Origin: CALHVX01 sp964640725
Lineage (GTDB): Bacteria; Pseudomonadota; Gammaproteobacteria; Pseudomonadales; Azotimanducaceae
Direction of reading: 5' to 3'
NCBI GenBank assembly: GCA_964640725.1
Contig: CAZXIJ010000006.1
Span: forward strand, 1 to 64,000
DNA: 64,000 bases
The position numbers and the translations under genes were made by a program. The notes below the pieces were generated by a model. It worked only from the letters and a program-made list of their open reading frames with translations, ran no database searches and was not told where the DNA came from. Shown in pieces: positions 1 through 8,619 of this stretch. How positions within the stretch are numbered: the stretch's first letter is position 1; the number at the start of each line of letters is the position of its first letter.

Positions 1-55
1 GAGCGCCTGCATGGCATGCAGGAGGTCGGCGGTTCGATCCCGCCTGGCTCCACCA
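1..55 (+). tRNA. tRNA-Ala (anticodon GGC), 3' part only
   Basis: The window opens inside this tRNA. The anticodon arm is complete: stem CCTGC at 6-10 pairs with GCAGG at 18-22 around the loop ATGGCAT, so bases 13-15 give anticodon GGC (alanine). A variable loop and a T-arm with GGTTCGATCC follow, and the 3' acceptor strand TGGCTCC, discriminator A and encoded CCA end at 55. The 5' acceptor strand and D-arm lie outside the window. Confidence 0.93.
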
Positions 56-179
56 CTTCCTTCCCTGGTCCTGTGACCTCTGTCTCAACGTCAGGGCATC
101 CGGCCGCCTGCTGAATCGGCACCGGCGGCGCAAAGGATTACACTGCCCGATCGCGCACCGACGCGCGCTGCGGCAGGTT

Positions 180-881
180 ATGGACAACTTTTTTATCAAG
201 GCCGGTTATCGGTCCCGGGCCAAAGCGGCCACCCTGGTCGACGATATCGACAGCTACTGGCACGGCGCCCGCCAGGCCACGGCCAATGACTACCAGTGGG
301 CGGTGTATGCGGCGGCTGCTGCGCGTTTGCGCGAGTCCAGCGCTCCGCGGGCCCTGGACGTTGGCTGTGGCTATCCAGCCAAGATCGCGCCGCTGATTGC
401 GCCCGCGGCGGCCTCGGTCACTCTGGTGGATCAGCCGTCCCTGGCACCGCTCATGGCACGCGACTTTCCGAGCTACATCTTTGCCGGTACCGATCTGGAA
501 GCGCCGGATGTGTCCTTCGATGCACCCTTTGACGTGGTGATCTGCGCTGATGTGATCGAGCATTTGATGGATCCGCTGCCGCTACTTGCTTTTCTGCGGG
601 ACCAGCTGGCGCCTGCCAGCCGACTGTTCCTGTCCACGCCGGAACGGGACCGGGTGCGTGGGTCAGATTGTCTGGACAGCCCTAACCCGGAACACGTGCG
701 CGAGTGGGACCAGGCAGAGTTTCGCAGGCTGTTGGACCACGTGGGCCTGGTTGTTGAGGAACACGTCCTGCTGCCGCAAAAGCGCAGCATGCTCGCTCGT
801 GGCCCGCTGCTGCCCCTGCTGCAACGACTGCGCCCGGCGCAGTACGCAGGTTGCCAGCTCGCGATATGTCGCAGGCGCTAG
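180..881 (+). CDS. Class I SAM-dependent methyltransferase
   Basis: This 233-residue protein has the Rossmann methyltransferase fold. Motif I is ALDVGCGYPAK (about residues 58-68), an acidic residue in TLVDQP follows strand 2, and the motif IV region is DVVICADVIEHL (about 119-129), typical of the Methyltransf_11/23 group. ATG at 180 is the first start and precedes a compact N-terminus. It is the first gene of a surface-polysaccharide cluster and ends inside the start region of the downstream flippase, so it probably methylates a sugar or lipid-linked intermediate there. The substrate cannot be read from the sequence. Confidence 0.82.
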   Translation: MDNFFIKAGYRSRAKAATLVDDIDSYWHGARQATANDYQWAVYAAAAARLRESSAPRALDVGCGYPAKIAPLIAPAAASVTLVDQPSLAPLMARDFPSYIFAGTDLEAPDVSFDAPFDVVICADVIEHLMDPLPLLAFLRDQLAPASRLFLSTPERDRVRGSDCLDSPNPEHVREWDQAEFRRLLDHVGLVVEEHVLLPQKRSMLARGPLLPLLQRLRPAQYAGCQLAICRRR

Positions 882-2176
882 CGACCGAGGGAGCGCCGGC
901 CTGGCGGGCTTTGCTGTCCCGGGAGAATACCGTGCTGCTCGTCGCGGCGGCGATCGCCATGGCCGCAGCCCTGGGGACCCTGGCGCTGTTGCTGGCAGCG
1001 TTCGACACAACGTTTGTCGGCATGTTGCTGGTGTTGACGGCGTACCCGCTGCTGGTGCACCAGGTGCTGAATCTCAAGTCCTGGCAGGCGCTGACCCGGG
1101 AGACGGCCCCAGCCATGGCGAGCGATGCGCGGGACCGCGTCGCGGCCCTGACGAACGCCTACTTTCGCGTCGAGCTTGGCTGTGTCGCTCTGGCAGGCGT
1201 GCTCGGCACCGGGTTGGTGCCGGTGGTGCGAGCGGCCTTCGGCTGGCCGGAGCGCTGGGAGCCGCTGCTGTATCTGTTTGCCGGGACGGTGTTCCTCAAC
1301 TTCTCGAGTTTCTCCTTTGCCGTCTTTCGCCTGCTGCGCGCGAGCCGCGTACAGGCGTTTTGCACGGCGCTGCTGCCGGTTGGGCAGTTGGCCCTGGCCG
1401 GCACGTTCTGGGGGCTGGCGCTGCCGGCAGAACAGTTTGCCGGTTACTGGCTGGCTGCGGTCGTTCTGAGCTATTTGGCCACCCTGATCTGTGCCCTGGT
1501 GCTGCTGCGACAGGAGGCGCTCGGGCACTGGTGGCGCGCGCGACCGCCTAAGGGTAACCAGGCCTTGCGCTCGTCGCTGTGGATCAACGCTGCCACGTCC
1601 CTTGACGCGGTCGTGAAGCAGCTGGACCTGCTGCTCGTATCTGCCCTGATTTCTGTAGATGCCGTGCCCGGCTACAGGCTGCTCAAGCAGTCCGGCGCTG
1701 CGCTGTTCCGTTTTGCCGATGTGGTCGCGCAGACCAGCTACAGCCGGCTGTTGGCCCTGCTCGCCAGCGACGACCAGGCGGGCGCCTTGCGATTGACCCG
1801 GGCGGGCACGCTGAGCTGTGCGGCCGTTGCGCTGGCGCTGGCGCTCGGGTTGGGCGCCACGGCCGGGTGGTGGTTGCCGCTCTTTGGTCCGCAGAGCCTG
1901 GCGCTGCGAGAGCCGCTGACGGTCTATCTGCTGGTGGTTGCCCTGGCGGTCGCCGGTACCGTGCTGCATCAGCTGGTGTACGCGCTGGGTTACACCCGGC
2001 TGCCGGTGCTGTCGACGGCCGTCGCGGTGACGGCGTTCCTGCTGGCCGTTGTGATGCTGGCACCGTCCTGGGGCCTGTGGGCGTTCGTGGCCGGCTTTGC
2101 CCTTTACCATCTGCTGGCGCTGGCGGCGAAAGTCCTGCTGCTGGCCCACCACCAGCGCCAGCGGGCGCGCCGCTGA
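866..2176 (+). CDS. Polysaccharide flippase-like membrane protein (Wzx/MATE type)
   Basis: A 436-residue, very hydrophobic protein with about 12-14 predicted membrane segments, arranged like the polysaccharide-transport branch of the MOP flippase superfamily. Flippases of this kind move undecaprenyl-linked oligosaccharides across the inner membrane. I chose ATG 866, which overlaps the end of the methyltransferase gene by 16 bases; an in-frame TTG at 851 is possible. Its stop overlaps the next gene's ATG (TGATG), indicating translational coupling with the amidotransferase. The family call rests on topology and context rather than on a diagnostic motif. Confidence 0.7.
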   Translation: MSQALATEGAPAWRALLSRENTVLLVAAAIAMAAALGTLALLLAAFDTTFVGMLLVLTAYPLLVHQVLNLKSWQALTRETAPAMASDARDRVAALTNAYFRVELGCVALAGVLGTGLVPVVRAAFGWPERWEPLLYLFAGTVFLNFSSFSFAVFRLLRASRVQAFCTALLPVGQLALAGTFWGLALPAEQFAGYWLAAVVLSYLATLICALVLLRQEALGHWWRARPPKGNQALRSSLWINAATSLDAVVKQLDLLLVSALISVDAVPGYRLLKQSGAALFRFADVVAQTSYSRLLALLASDDQAGALRLTRAGTLSCAAVALALALGLGATAGWWLPLFGPQSLALREPLTVYLLVVALAVAGTVLHQLVYALGYTRLPVLSTAVAVTAFLLAVVMLAPSWGLWAFVAGFALYHLLALAAKVLLLAHHQRQRARR

Positions 2177-3918
2177 TGTGTGGGCTGTTTGGCTCGACCT
2201 TGCAAGCGGCGCTGCAGCCGGCTGATCTGTACGCCTTTCGGCGTGCGCGCGACACTCTGCGGCACCGTGGCCCGGATCATCAGGACGATTGGCACGATGC
2301 CTCCGTGTACCTCGGGCATACGCGCCTGAGCATTCTCGATACCTCCCCGGCCGGACATCAACCCATGGTCAGCGAAGGGTTGGTGGCCACGGTGAACGGC
2401 GAGATCTACAACTATCGGGCGCTGCGCGACGAGCTGGCCGGTCGCTGTACCTTTCGGTCTGACTCGGACTCCGAAGTGCTGCTGCACGGCTATCGGGCCT
2501 GGGGCCTTGACGGGCTTCTTGAGCGTCTGCAGGGCATGTATGCGTTTGCCCTGTACGACCGCGATGCCCGGCAGCTGCATCTGGCCCGGGATCGGGTCGG
2601 CATCAAGCCGCTTTACCTGTGGGTCGATGGCCAGCAGGTGGCTTGGGCGTCGGAGCTGAAAGCCCTGACTGCGCTCGACCAGTCCTTGCCAGACCGGGCT
2701 GCACGGCTGCAACCGGACCCGCGCGCGTTCTACGATTTTCTAACCTATCGCTACGTGCCGGCGCCGCGATCCATGTACCGGCAGGTCGAGAAGCTCGAGC
2801 CAGGCTGCTGCGCAACGGTCGATCTGGCTTCCGGTCACCTGCATCGCCGGCGGTACTGGCAGTTGCCAGACGTTGATCCCGGGGCGCAGGCGGCCGCCCC
2901 AGCGCTTGAAGGGCTTCTGAGCGAGGCTGTGGTTCGCCATCTGATGGCGGATGTGCCGGTCGGCTGCTTCCTGAGCGGTGGCCTGGATTCCAGCACCGTG
3001 GTCAGTTTCGCGGCGCCTGCGCACAAGGACCTGCAGACCTTCTCGCTCGGCTTTGGCGGTGCTCGCTCGGAGCTGCCCTTGGCGCGTGCGGTCGCCGCGC
3101 GTTACCAGACTCGCCACGAAGAAGCAGAGCTGGCGCTGACACCGGCGACGACCGCCTTTGCGCAGTTGGGGCGGTGGTTTGATGAGCCCTTTGCCGATAC
3201 CTCGGCCTTTCCGCTGGATGCAGTGTCGAAACTGGCGGCGGATCAGGTCAAGGTCGTGCTTACCGGCGATGGCGGCGATGAGCTGTTTGCCGGGTACCCG
3301 CGCTACGAAGATCCGCGTCTGCAGCCCCTCACCGCGCGGAGCCGTCCAGGGGCCCGATGGGCATCGCAGCTGGCGATCGCGTGGCCGGCGCTGCGTCGTC
3401 CGCTGCGGGGCCTGGGACGCTTCGCGCTGCTGCGCGGCTTTGATTACTACGCGCGGGTGATGGGCGGCATGACCGGTGCCGAGAAAGAGCGCTACCGGGC
3501 CCTGTGGGAGATTCCGCAGGACTATGACGACTACTGGCACTACCGCGAGCACTATGATCCGGCGCTGGATCCTGCCTCTGCCCTGCGCCGCCTCGAGTTT
3601 CAGACTTATCTGCCGGACGACCTGCTGGTCAAGGTGGATCGCGTCACCATGGCGCATGGTCTGGAGGCCCGGGTCCCGCTGCTGGACCAGGCGTTGATCG
3701 ACGCGGTGCTTGCGAGCCCGGCAACGGTTGTTGGCACCGGCAAGACCTGGCTGCGGCAGGCTGTGGGTCAGCGCCTGCCGCCCGCGCTGCTCAGCGCCCC
3801 CAAGCAGGGCTTCAGCATTCCCAAAGCGCTTTGGGCCGGGCGCCTGTTTCACGAGCGCAGCAGCCGCCAGGAACAGATCCTGGCGCAGTCCTTCGCCGAG
3901 CTGGCACCCCTGTCATGA
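2176..3918 (+). CDS. asnB: Asparagine synthase-like glutamine amidotransferase
   Basis: A 580-residue protein with both AsnB domains. The N-terminal class II glutaminase domain starts MCGLFG, with Cys2 as the expected nucleophile once Met is removed, and carries LRHRGPDHQ and VNGEIYNY. The C-terminal ATP-pyrophosphatase synthetase domain has the PP-loop SGGLDSS at about residues 267-273. AsnB converts aspartate to asparagine using glutamine and ATP. Copies inside polysaccharide clusters often amidate sugar carboxylates instead, so the true acceptor is uncertain. ATG 2176 overlaps the flippase stop, and its own stop overlaps the next ATG (ATGA). Confidence 0.9.
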   Translation: MCGLFGSTLQAALQPADLYAFRRARDTLRHRGPDHQDDWHDASVYLGHTRLSILDTSPAGHQPMVSEGLVATVNGEIYNYRALRDELAGRCTFRSDSDSEVLLHGYRAWGLDGLLERLQGMYAFALYDRDARQLHLARDRVGIKPLYLWVDGQQVAWASELKALTALDQSLPDRAARLQPDPRAFYDFLTYRYVPAPRSMYRQVEKLEPGCCATVDLASGHLHRRRYWQLPDVDPGAQAAAPALEGLLSEAVVRHLMADVPVGCFLSGGLDSSTVVSFAAPAHKDLQTFSLGFGGARSELPLARAVAARYQTRHEEAELALTPATTAFAQLGRWFDEPFADTSAFPLDAVSKLAADQVKVVLTGDGGDELFAGYPRYEDPRLQPLTARSRPGARWASQLAIAWPALRRPLRGLGRFALLRGFDYYARVMGGMTGAEKERYRALWEIPQDYDDYWHYREHYDPALDPASALRRLEFQTYLPDDLLVKVDRVTMAHGLEARVPLLDQALIDAVLASPATVVGTGKTWLRQAVGQRLPPALLSAPKQGFSIPKALWAGRLFHERSSRQEQILAQSFAELAPLS

Positions 3919-5018
3919 AGATTTTGTATGCGGCGGGGTCGGTGATCGCGTCGGAGAGTGCCAACAGCGTGCATGTGATGCGCATGTGCGAAGCACTGGC
4001 GCAGGCGGGGCACTCGGTCACGCTGCTGGCCAAGGCGGGGCAGCGATCGGATGCCGAGGTCTGGGCGCACTACGGCGTTGAGCCCTGTTTCGAGCTGGCC
4101 CGCGTGCCCTTTCGCAACCGCGCGGGCCTGCTGCGCTATCTGCAGCGTGGGCGCGCGCTGGGACGCTTCGATCTGTTGCTGGGGCGCTACCTGTATCCGT
4201 TACTTGCGTTGCGGGACCGGGCACCGCGGTTCTGCTACGAGGTGCACGACGCGCCTACGCCGCCGCGCTGGGTGCTGGAGCGCCTGCTGTTGAAAGACGC
4301 GCGCTGCGCGGGCCTGATCACAATTTCTGCGGCGCTGACCGATCACTACCGCGGGCTGGCCGGTTGCCCACAGGATCTTGCCGTTCTGCGCCTGCCCGAT
4401 GCGGCACCGGCGGTCGCGCAGCCGCTCCCGGTGCGGCAGCAAGGCGCGCTCGTTGCAGGCTATGCCGGCGCGTTTTATGCCGGTCGGGGCCTGCCGCTGT
4501 TGCTCGCCGTTGCCCGTCAGTTGCCGCAGATCCAGTTCCGGGTGGCCGGCGGCGACGCTGCGGCGCTCGCGCCGTACCTCGCCGGCGACCTGCCGCCGAA
4601 TCTGGAGTGCGTCGGCCGGTTGGCACCGGCGGCAGTGCCGGACTTTCTGCGCCAGTGCGATGTGCTGCTTGCGCCCTACGAGCGACAGGTGGCCGTTGCC
4701 GGAAACACAGGAAACACGGCCGACTGGTGTTCGCCGCTCAAGCTGTTTGAGTACATGGCGCAGGGCAAGGCTGTCATGGCGTCTGAGCTGCCCGCCCTGG
4801 CGGAGATCATCGATCACGAACAGACCGGTCTGCTCTTGCCCCCTGATGCAACGGCACCCTGGGTGGCGGCGTTGCAGGCGCTGGATGCGGATCGCGGCAG
4901 GGCGCAGCGTCTGGGTCATGCTGCGCTTGAGGCCTTTGCGCAGCGCGGTAGTTGGCAACAGCGGGCCGAACGGCTGCTGGAACATCTGGCCGCACCGCGC
5001 CCCGGAGCGATGCGCTAG
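3915..5018 (+). CDS. Glycosyltransferase family 4-like protein
   Basis: A 367-residue GT-B fold glycosyltransferase. The N-terminus MKILYAAGSV and SVHVMRMCEALAQAGHSVTLLAK matches the acceptor-domain entry of GT4 enzymes. The C-terminal half has AGYAGAFYAGRGL, a donor-site region with PLKLFEYMAQGKAVMAS, and the Glu of the EX7E-type site in that stretch. It overlaps asnB by four bases and ends convergently, overlapping the next gene by four bases. It probably adds one sugar during surface-polysaccharide or glycolipid assembly; donor and acceptor are unknown. Confidence 0.88.
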   Translation: MKILYAAGSVIASESANSVHVMRMCEALAQAGHSVTLLAKAGQRSDAEVWAHYGVEPCFELARVPFRNRAGLLRYLQRGRALGRFDLLLGRYLYPLLALRDRAPRFCYEVHDAPTPPRWVLERLLLKDARCAGLITISAALTDHYRGLAGCPQDLAVLRLPDAAPAVAQPLPVRQQGALVAGYAGAFYAGRGLPLLLAVARQLPQIQFRVAGGDAAALAPYLAGDLPPNLECVGRLAPAAVPDFLRQCDVLLAPYERQVAVAGNTGNTADWCSPLKLFEYMAQGKAVMASELPALAEIIDHEQTGLLLPPDATAPWVAALQALDADRGRAQRLGHAALEAFAQRGSWQQRAERLLEHLAAPRPGAMR

Positions 5019-6157
5019 CGTCCCGAAGGCTCGAGCAGGCGCCGGTAGCACTGCGCGTATCCGCGAGCCATCTGCGCGATCGAAAACCCGGCCTTGATGT
5101 GCGCGCGAGCCTGCTTGCCGGCGGTGGTGCGCTCTGCCTCGCTCAGGCCCAACAAGGTCCCTAACGCATCGGCCAGGGCTCCGGGCGCCTGTGTCGGCAC
5201 GACCCAGCTCGGATCGGGCACCAGCGCCGCGCTGTCGCCGGCATCGGTGGTAATGCAGGGCAGACCGGTGGCCAGGGCCTCGCCGAGCGCGTTGGGCAAG
5301 CCTTCGTCCGCCGAAGGGCTGCAACCCAGATCAACGGCTGCCCAGAACGGCGCGGTATCTGGCAGTTCGCCCAGTCGCAGGCAGTGCTCGGCGATGCCCG
5401 CGTGCTCGAGCTGAGCGGTCAAGGTGCCGTTGTCCGGCTCTGTGCCCTGACCACAGAGCGCGAGCTTGACGTTGCCGGCCTGTTGCCGCAGTTGGGCGAA
5501 GGCAGCCGCCAGCGTTTGGTGATCCTTTTGCGGATGGGTGCGGGCAGCAACGCCGATCAGACGCGTGGCCGGCGACACGCCCCAGGCGGTTCGCTGTGCC
5601 GCCCGTGCCGCTGCATCCGGGGCGAATCGTGCCACGTCGAAACCGTTGTAGATGACGCTCATGCGCGACGGGTCGTAGCCGGCGGCCGCATGGCGCATCA
5701 GCGCCTCGTGACCACAGCAGACGATGTGCGCCGGCAGTTGCCGCGATAGCCGGGCGCTCAGGGCTGAAACCCCGCGGGTCGTTGCTTTCAGATCCGCCTG
5801 GCGCGGATCGCTGCGGCGCAGGTTCCAGACCACCGGCGCCGGGCTGACCCAGCGCGCGGCCAACGCGCCGAACAGGTTCGCGTGGTACATCCAGGTCTGC
5901 ACCAGGTCCCCGCGTGCTGCGGAAAGCGCACTCGCGAGCCTCGCCGGGCGCAGCGGCACTGCGGCGTCGCCGAGGGTCTGCACGGTGAAGCCATCTGCTT
6001 CGATGTCATGGCCGAGGGATCCTCGGCCGCGCAGGGAGATCACCGTGCCGTCGATGCCCTGCGCGCGCAGGGCGGGCAGGAGCTTGGCGAGGGTTGCTTC
6101 CGCGCCGCCGCGCTCGAGGCCGGTAATGACGTGGGTGATCCTCAGGGGGGCGGGCAT
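5015..6157 (-). CDS. Glycosyltransferase family 4 protein
   Basis: A 380-residue GT-B glycosyltransferase. It begins MPAPLRITHVITGLERGGAE, the glycine-rich acceptor-domain loop found in many GT4 proteins, and carries GVAARTHPQKDHQTL (start of the donor domain) and DEGLPNALGEALATGLPC, which holds the catalytic EX7E-type Glu pair. I placed the start at 6157 because the family consensus begins there and the upstream in-frame sequence looks non-coding. It faces the GT at 3915 tail to tail and diverges from the PspA-like gene, closing the polysaccharide cluster. Confidence 0.88.
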   Translation of the reverse strand: MPAPLRITHVITGLERGGAEATLAKLLPALRAQGIDGTVISLRGRGSLGHDIEADGFTVQTLGDAAVPLRPARLASALSAARGDLVQTWMYHANLFGALAARWVSPAPVVWNLRRSDPRQADLKATTRGVSALSARLSRQLPAHIVCCGHEALMRHAAAGYDPSRMSVIYNGFDVARFAPDAAARAAQRTAWGVSPATRLIGVAARTHPQKDHQTLAAAFAQLRQQAGNVKLALCGQGTEPDNGTLTAQLEHAGIAEHCLRLGELPDTAPFWAAVDLGCSPSADEGLPNALGEALATGLPCITTDAGDSAALVPDPSWVVPTQAPGALADALGTLLGLSEAERTTAGKQARAHIKAGFSIAQMARGYAQCYRRLLEPSGR

Positions 6158-6354
6158 CGCTCGGGACGCTGTAGGGCGGTGTGCATTGCGGCACGAGCAT
6201 ACCGGGCGCTCCGGAGAGTGCCAGCGGCAGGACGTCGCGCCATGCGCGACCCGGCGTCGCGAGGGGCTGGCCGTTGCCGGAGATGCTCGCGGCGATCGGT
6301 GCGGGCCCGTTTCATGGCGTCTCCGGCCCGCGGGCCATTGATGGAGTGTTCGCC

Positions 6355-7029
6355 ATGGGTGTTCGCCAACTGATCGCAAACTTCAACGCCAGCTTCGAGA
6401 CGTTTGTCAATAAAATTGAAAATCATGAGGCGGTGGCCGATCAGGTCATTGCTGATGCGGCGGCCGCGACGTCTCGCATTCGCGCAGAGGAGCGGCGCAA
6501 CATGGGCTACCGGGATCGGCTCTCGACGGAGCTGGCCAAGGCACGCACGGAGGCGGCGCAGTGGGAGCGGCGAGCTGTGTCCCTGCCTGAGGGCAACGAT
6601 AAGGACGCCCTTGAGTGCGTTGCTCGTGCGGAGTACGACAACGCGCGCGCTGCACAGCTGGCAGAATCGCTGGCGCGCTATCAGGCGCAGGCCAAGGATC
6701 TGCAGCAGGCCCTGCAGGAAGCGGAGCGGCGCCTGGGCGATCTGCGCCGCAAGCGCAGCGAGCTTGCTGTGCGCACACGGCAGGCCACCATGGCCGACCT
6801 GGCCGGGGTTGCGGCAGACAGCGAAACTGCGTCGAGCGTTTCCACCTTCGAGCGCTGGGAGCAGGCCGTTGCCGCCGACGAATATCGCAGCGGCGCCTTT
6901 GTGCCCGTGCCCGATGACGCGGCCATGGATGCCTTCGCGGCTCGCTTCGCCGGGGAAGAGCAGCAGGCGGCGCGCGCAGCGAAACTCGCTGCTTTGCGCA
7001 AAGCAGCAAACGTCGGGTCGCAATCATGA
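6355..7029 (+). CDS. PspA/IM30-family coiled-coil protein
   Basis: A 224-residue, almost fully helical protein with long Ala/Glu/Arg-rich heptads through about residue 150, ending in a looser tail. The opening MGVRQLIANFNASFETFVNKIEN and the helix spacing resemble PspA/IM30 (YjfJ-like) ESCRT-III-related proteins, which assemble on membranes during envelope stress. ATG 6355 is chosen because the preceding in-frame residues are not PspA-like. The stop overlaps the start of the next membrane-protein gene (ATGA), so the two are probably made together. No pspB, pspC or pspF is nearby. Confidence 0.72.
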   Translation: MGVRQLIANFNASFETFVNKIENHEAVADQVIADAAAATSRIRAEERRNMGYRDRLSTELAKARTEAAQWERRAVSLPEGNDKDALECVARAEYDNARAAQLAESLARYQAQAKDLQQALQEAERRLGDLRRKRSELAVRTRQATMADLAGVAADSETASSVSTFERWEQAVAADEYRSGAFVPVPDDAAMDAFAARFAGEEQQAARAAKLAALRKAANVGSQS

Positions 7030-8264
7030 TGCCCGCGACCGCAGACGCTTCGCCACCGGTGGCGTCCGGCACCGGCCTGAGTCAATGGCTGCGCTACGGG
7101 GGCTTGCTGGCCATGCTGGGGGCGATCGCGAGCTTTCTGTTGCAGGGCTTTGCCTCGGAAATGCTGGCCCTGCGCAGCTGGTTTGGCCTCGGCGCCATCA
7201 GCCTTTGCGCCGCAGGCGGCTGGCTGTGCTACCGGGCCTTTGCCGACCGCGCGGGTGTGCGCTTGCTGTTTGCGTTGGCGTTATTGTTTGTGCCCGCTCA
7301 GTTCGCGCACCTCAGCAGCCTGCTCGTCGAGCTGCGACAGGTCGCACCGGGCGACGCTGGCGCGCTGGCTGATTTGCCTTCGGCCTTGACCTGGCTGCTA
7401 CAGGTCGGCTGCAGCACCGCCTTGGCCGGGCTGGTGGCGCTCACCGGATTTCGCGTGCTCGCGCGCGCCACGAATGCGTTGCCAGCGACCGCCTGGATTG
7501 GGCTCAACGCGTTGCTGCTGATTCCGGTTCGAGAAGGCGGGCTGGGGCTGGTGCTGCCCGTATTGCTGATGCTGCTGACGCCTGTTGTCGCCCGGCTCCG
7601 GGCCCGGGGCCCGGCCGCGATTGGGACCCTTGAGCAGTTCGGTCTGCGTCTGGCGCTTTACCTGCCGGCGATCATTGCGACGACGCGTTACGCCTTAACC
7701 CAGGAGCTGGTCCTTGCCATGCCGTTTCTGACGGCCTCGCTGGGCGTCATGCTGATGCTGCTGGCGCGGGCTTGCGGGTCTGCGGTGCGAACCGGTGCTG
7801 TGTTGCACTTTGTCGGCGTACTGTCGGTCTCTCTGGGCTGGCTGCTGTTTTCAATCTTTCAGCTGTATGCGCTGCCGGAACTGTGGGCGGTGAGTGTGGC
7901 GTTGCTGCCGATCATTGGCTTCACGCTCTGGCAGGCTCACACCGACGGGCCGGCACCCCGGAGTCTGGCCGTGCTGGCGATGCTCTGGCTGATGCCGTAT
8001 TGCACGCACCTGTTCGATCAGGGTGTGTTACCGGCGACGGCGCTGCTGTGTTTGCTCAGCGCTGCGCTCGCCACGCTGGGGTGGGTGCGTCGGCTGCGCT
8101 GGCTGATGCTGGTAGGCGGGACCATTGCCGTGCTGGCGATTGCCCAACTGCTGTGGCTGTCTCTGGCCGAGGTCGCCTTCAGCGGCTGGCTGCTGCTGGG
8201 TGTGCTGGGGCTGGGGCTGGTGCTGGCCGCGGGGGCTGTGGAACGCTTCGGCCGCTCTGCCTAG
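7026..8264 (+). CDS. Polytopic membrane protein of unknown function
   Basis: A 412-residue protein made almost entirely of Leu/Ala/Val-rich membrane segments (about 12), with short charged loops. I recognise no catalytic or transport motif. The overall look recalls the DUF4401-type membrane proteins, but that is a guess. It is translationally coupled to the PspA-like gene by a four-base overlap, which suggests it may act as that protein's membrane partner. It converges on the cupin gene with a four-base overlap. Confidence 0.72.
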   Translation: MMPATADASPPVASGTGLSQWLRYGGLLAMLGAIASFLLQGFASEMLALRSWFGLGAISLCAAGGWLCYRAFADRAGVRLLFALALLFVPAQFAHLSSLLVELRQVAPGDAGALADLPSALTWLLQVGCSTALAGLVALTGFRVLARATNALPATAWIGLNALLLIPVREGGLGLVLPVLLMLLTPVVARLRARGPAAIGTLEQFGLRLALYLPAIIATTRYALTQELVLAMPFLTASLGVMLMLLARACGSAVRTGAVLHFVGVLSVSLGWLLFSIFQLYALPELWAVSVALLPIIGFTLWQAHTDGPAPRSLAVLAMLWLMPYCTHLFDQGVLPATALLCLLSAALATLGWVRRLRWLMLVGGTIAVLAIAQLLWLSLAEVAFSGWLLLGVLGLGLVLAAGAVERFGRSA

Positions 8265-8614
8265 CGCTGAGAGAGCAGTGCCGGCGGCAGATCAACCGGG
8301 TCTCCGAACTCGGTAGCCGGCACGCTTGTGCCCAGCACAATGCGATAGCCGGCGCTCGAGTCCTCCCGATGCAGGGCGCGGGCCGGCACACTGACCCGCG
8401 AACCCGGCCCGCAGCAAAACTCGCGGCCGCTGTTGGCATCGCGGACGGTCAGATCGCCCTCCAGGATGTAGAACACGGCGTCGAAGTGATGCCAGTGATT
8501 CTGATTCTGCACCGGCGGCACATCCAGGCTCAGGGTGTGCCAGCCGTCAGCGGCAAGGCTGGATTCAAGCTTTTCAGCATCCAGATCGGAAACCGTGGTG
8601 ACGTCTATCCCCAT
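8261..8614 (-). CDS. Cupin-domain protein
   Basis: A 117-residue single-domain cupin. The metal-binding motif region reads QNHWHHFDAVFYILEGDLTV, with closely spaced His residues and a downstream Glu, followed by a CGPGSRVSVPARALHRE segment that supplies the second motif His. It could be a small-molecule binding or isomerase-type cupin; the substrate cannot be told. It starts six bases downstream of the stop of the membrane protein encoded at 8620-9606, consistent with a two-gene transcript. Confidence 0.8.
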   Translation of the reverse strand: MGIDVTTVSDLDAEKLESSLAADGWHTLSLDVPPVQNQNHWHHFDAVFYILEGDLTVRDANSGREFCCGPGSRVSVPARALHREDSSAGYRIVLGTSVPATEFGDPVDLPPALLSQR

Positions 8615-8619
8615 GGCGA

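Noticed and set aside
878..2152. A long minus-strand open frame opposite the flippase gene
   Set aside because: It is rich in Gln/Arg/His with no domain, typical of the antisense frame of a GC-rich gene. Similar shadows at 2740-3852, 4200-5324, 11888-13087, 19759-20529, 38339-39658 and 59796-61196 were left out for the same reason.
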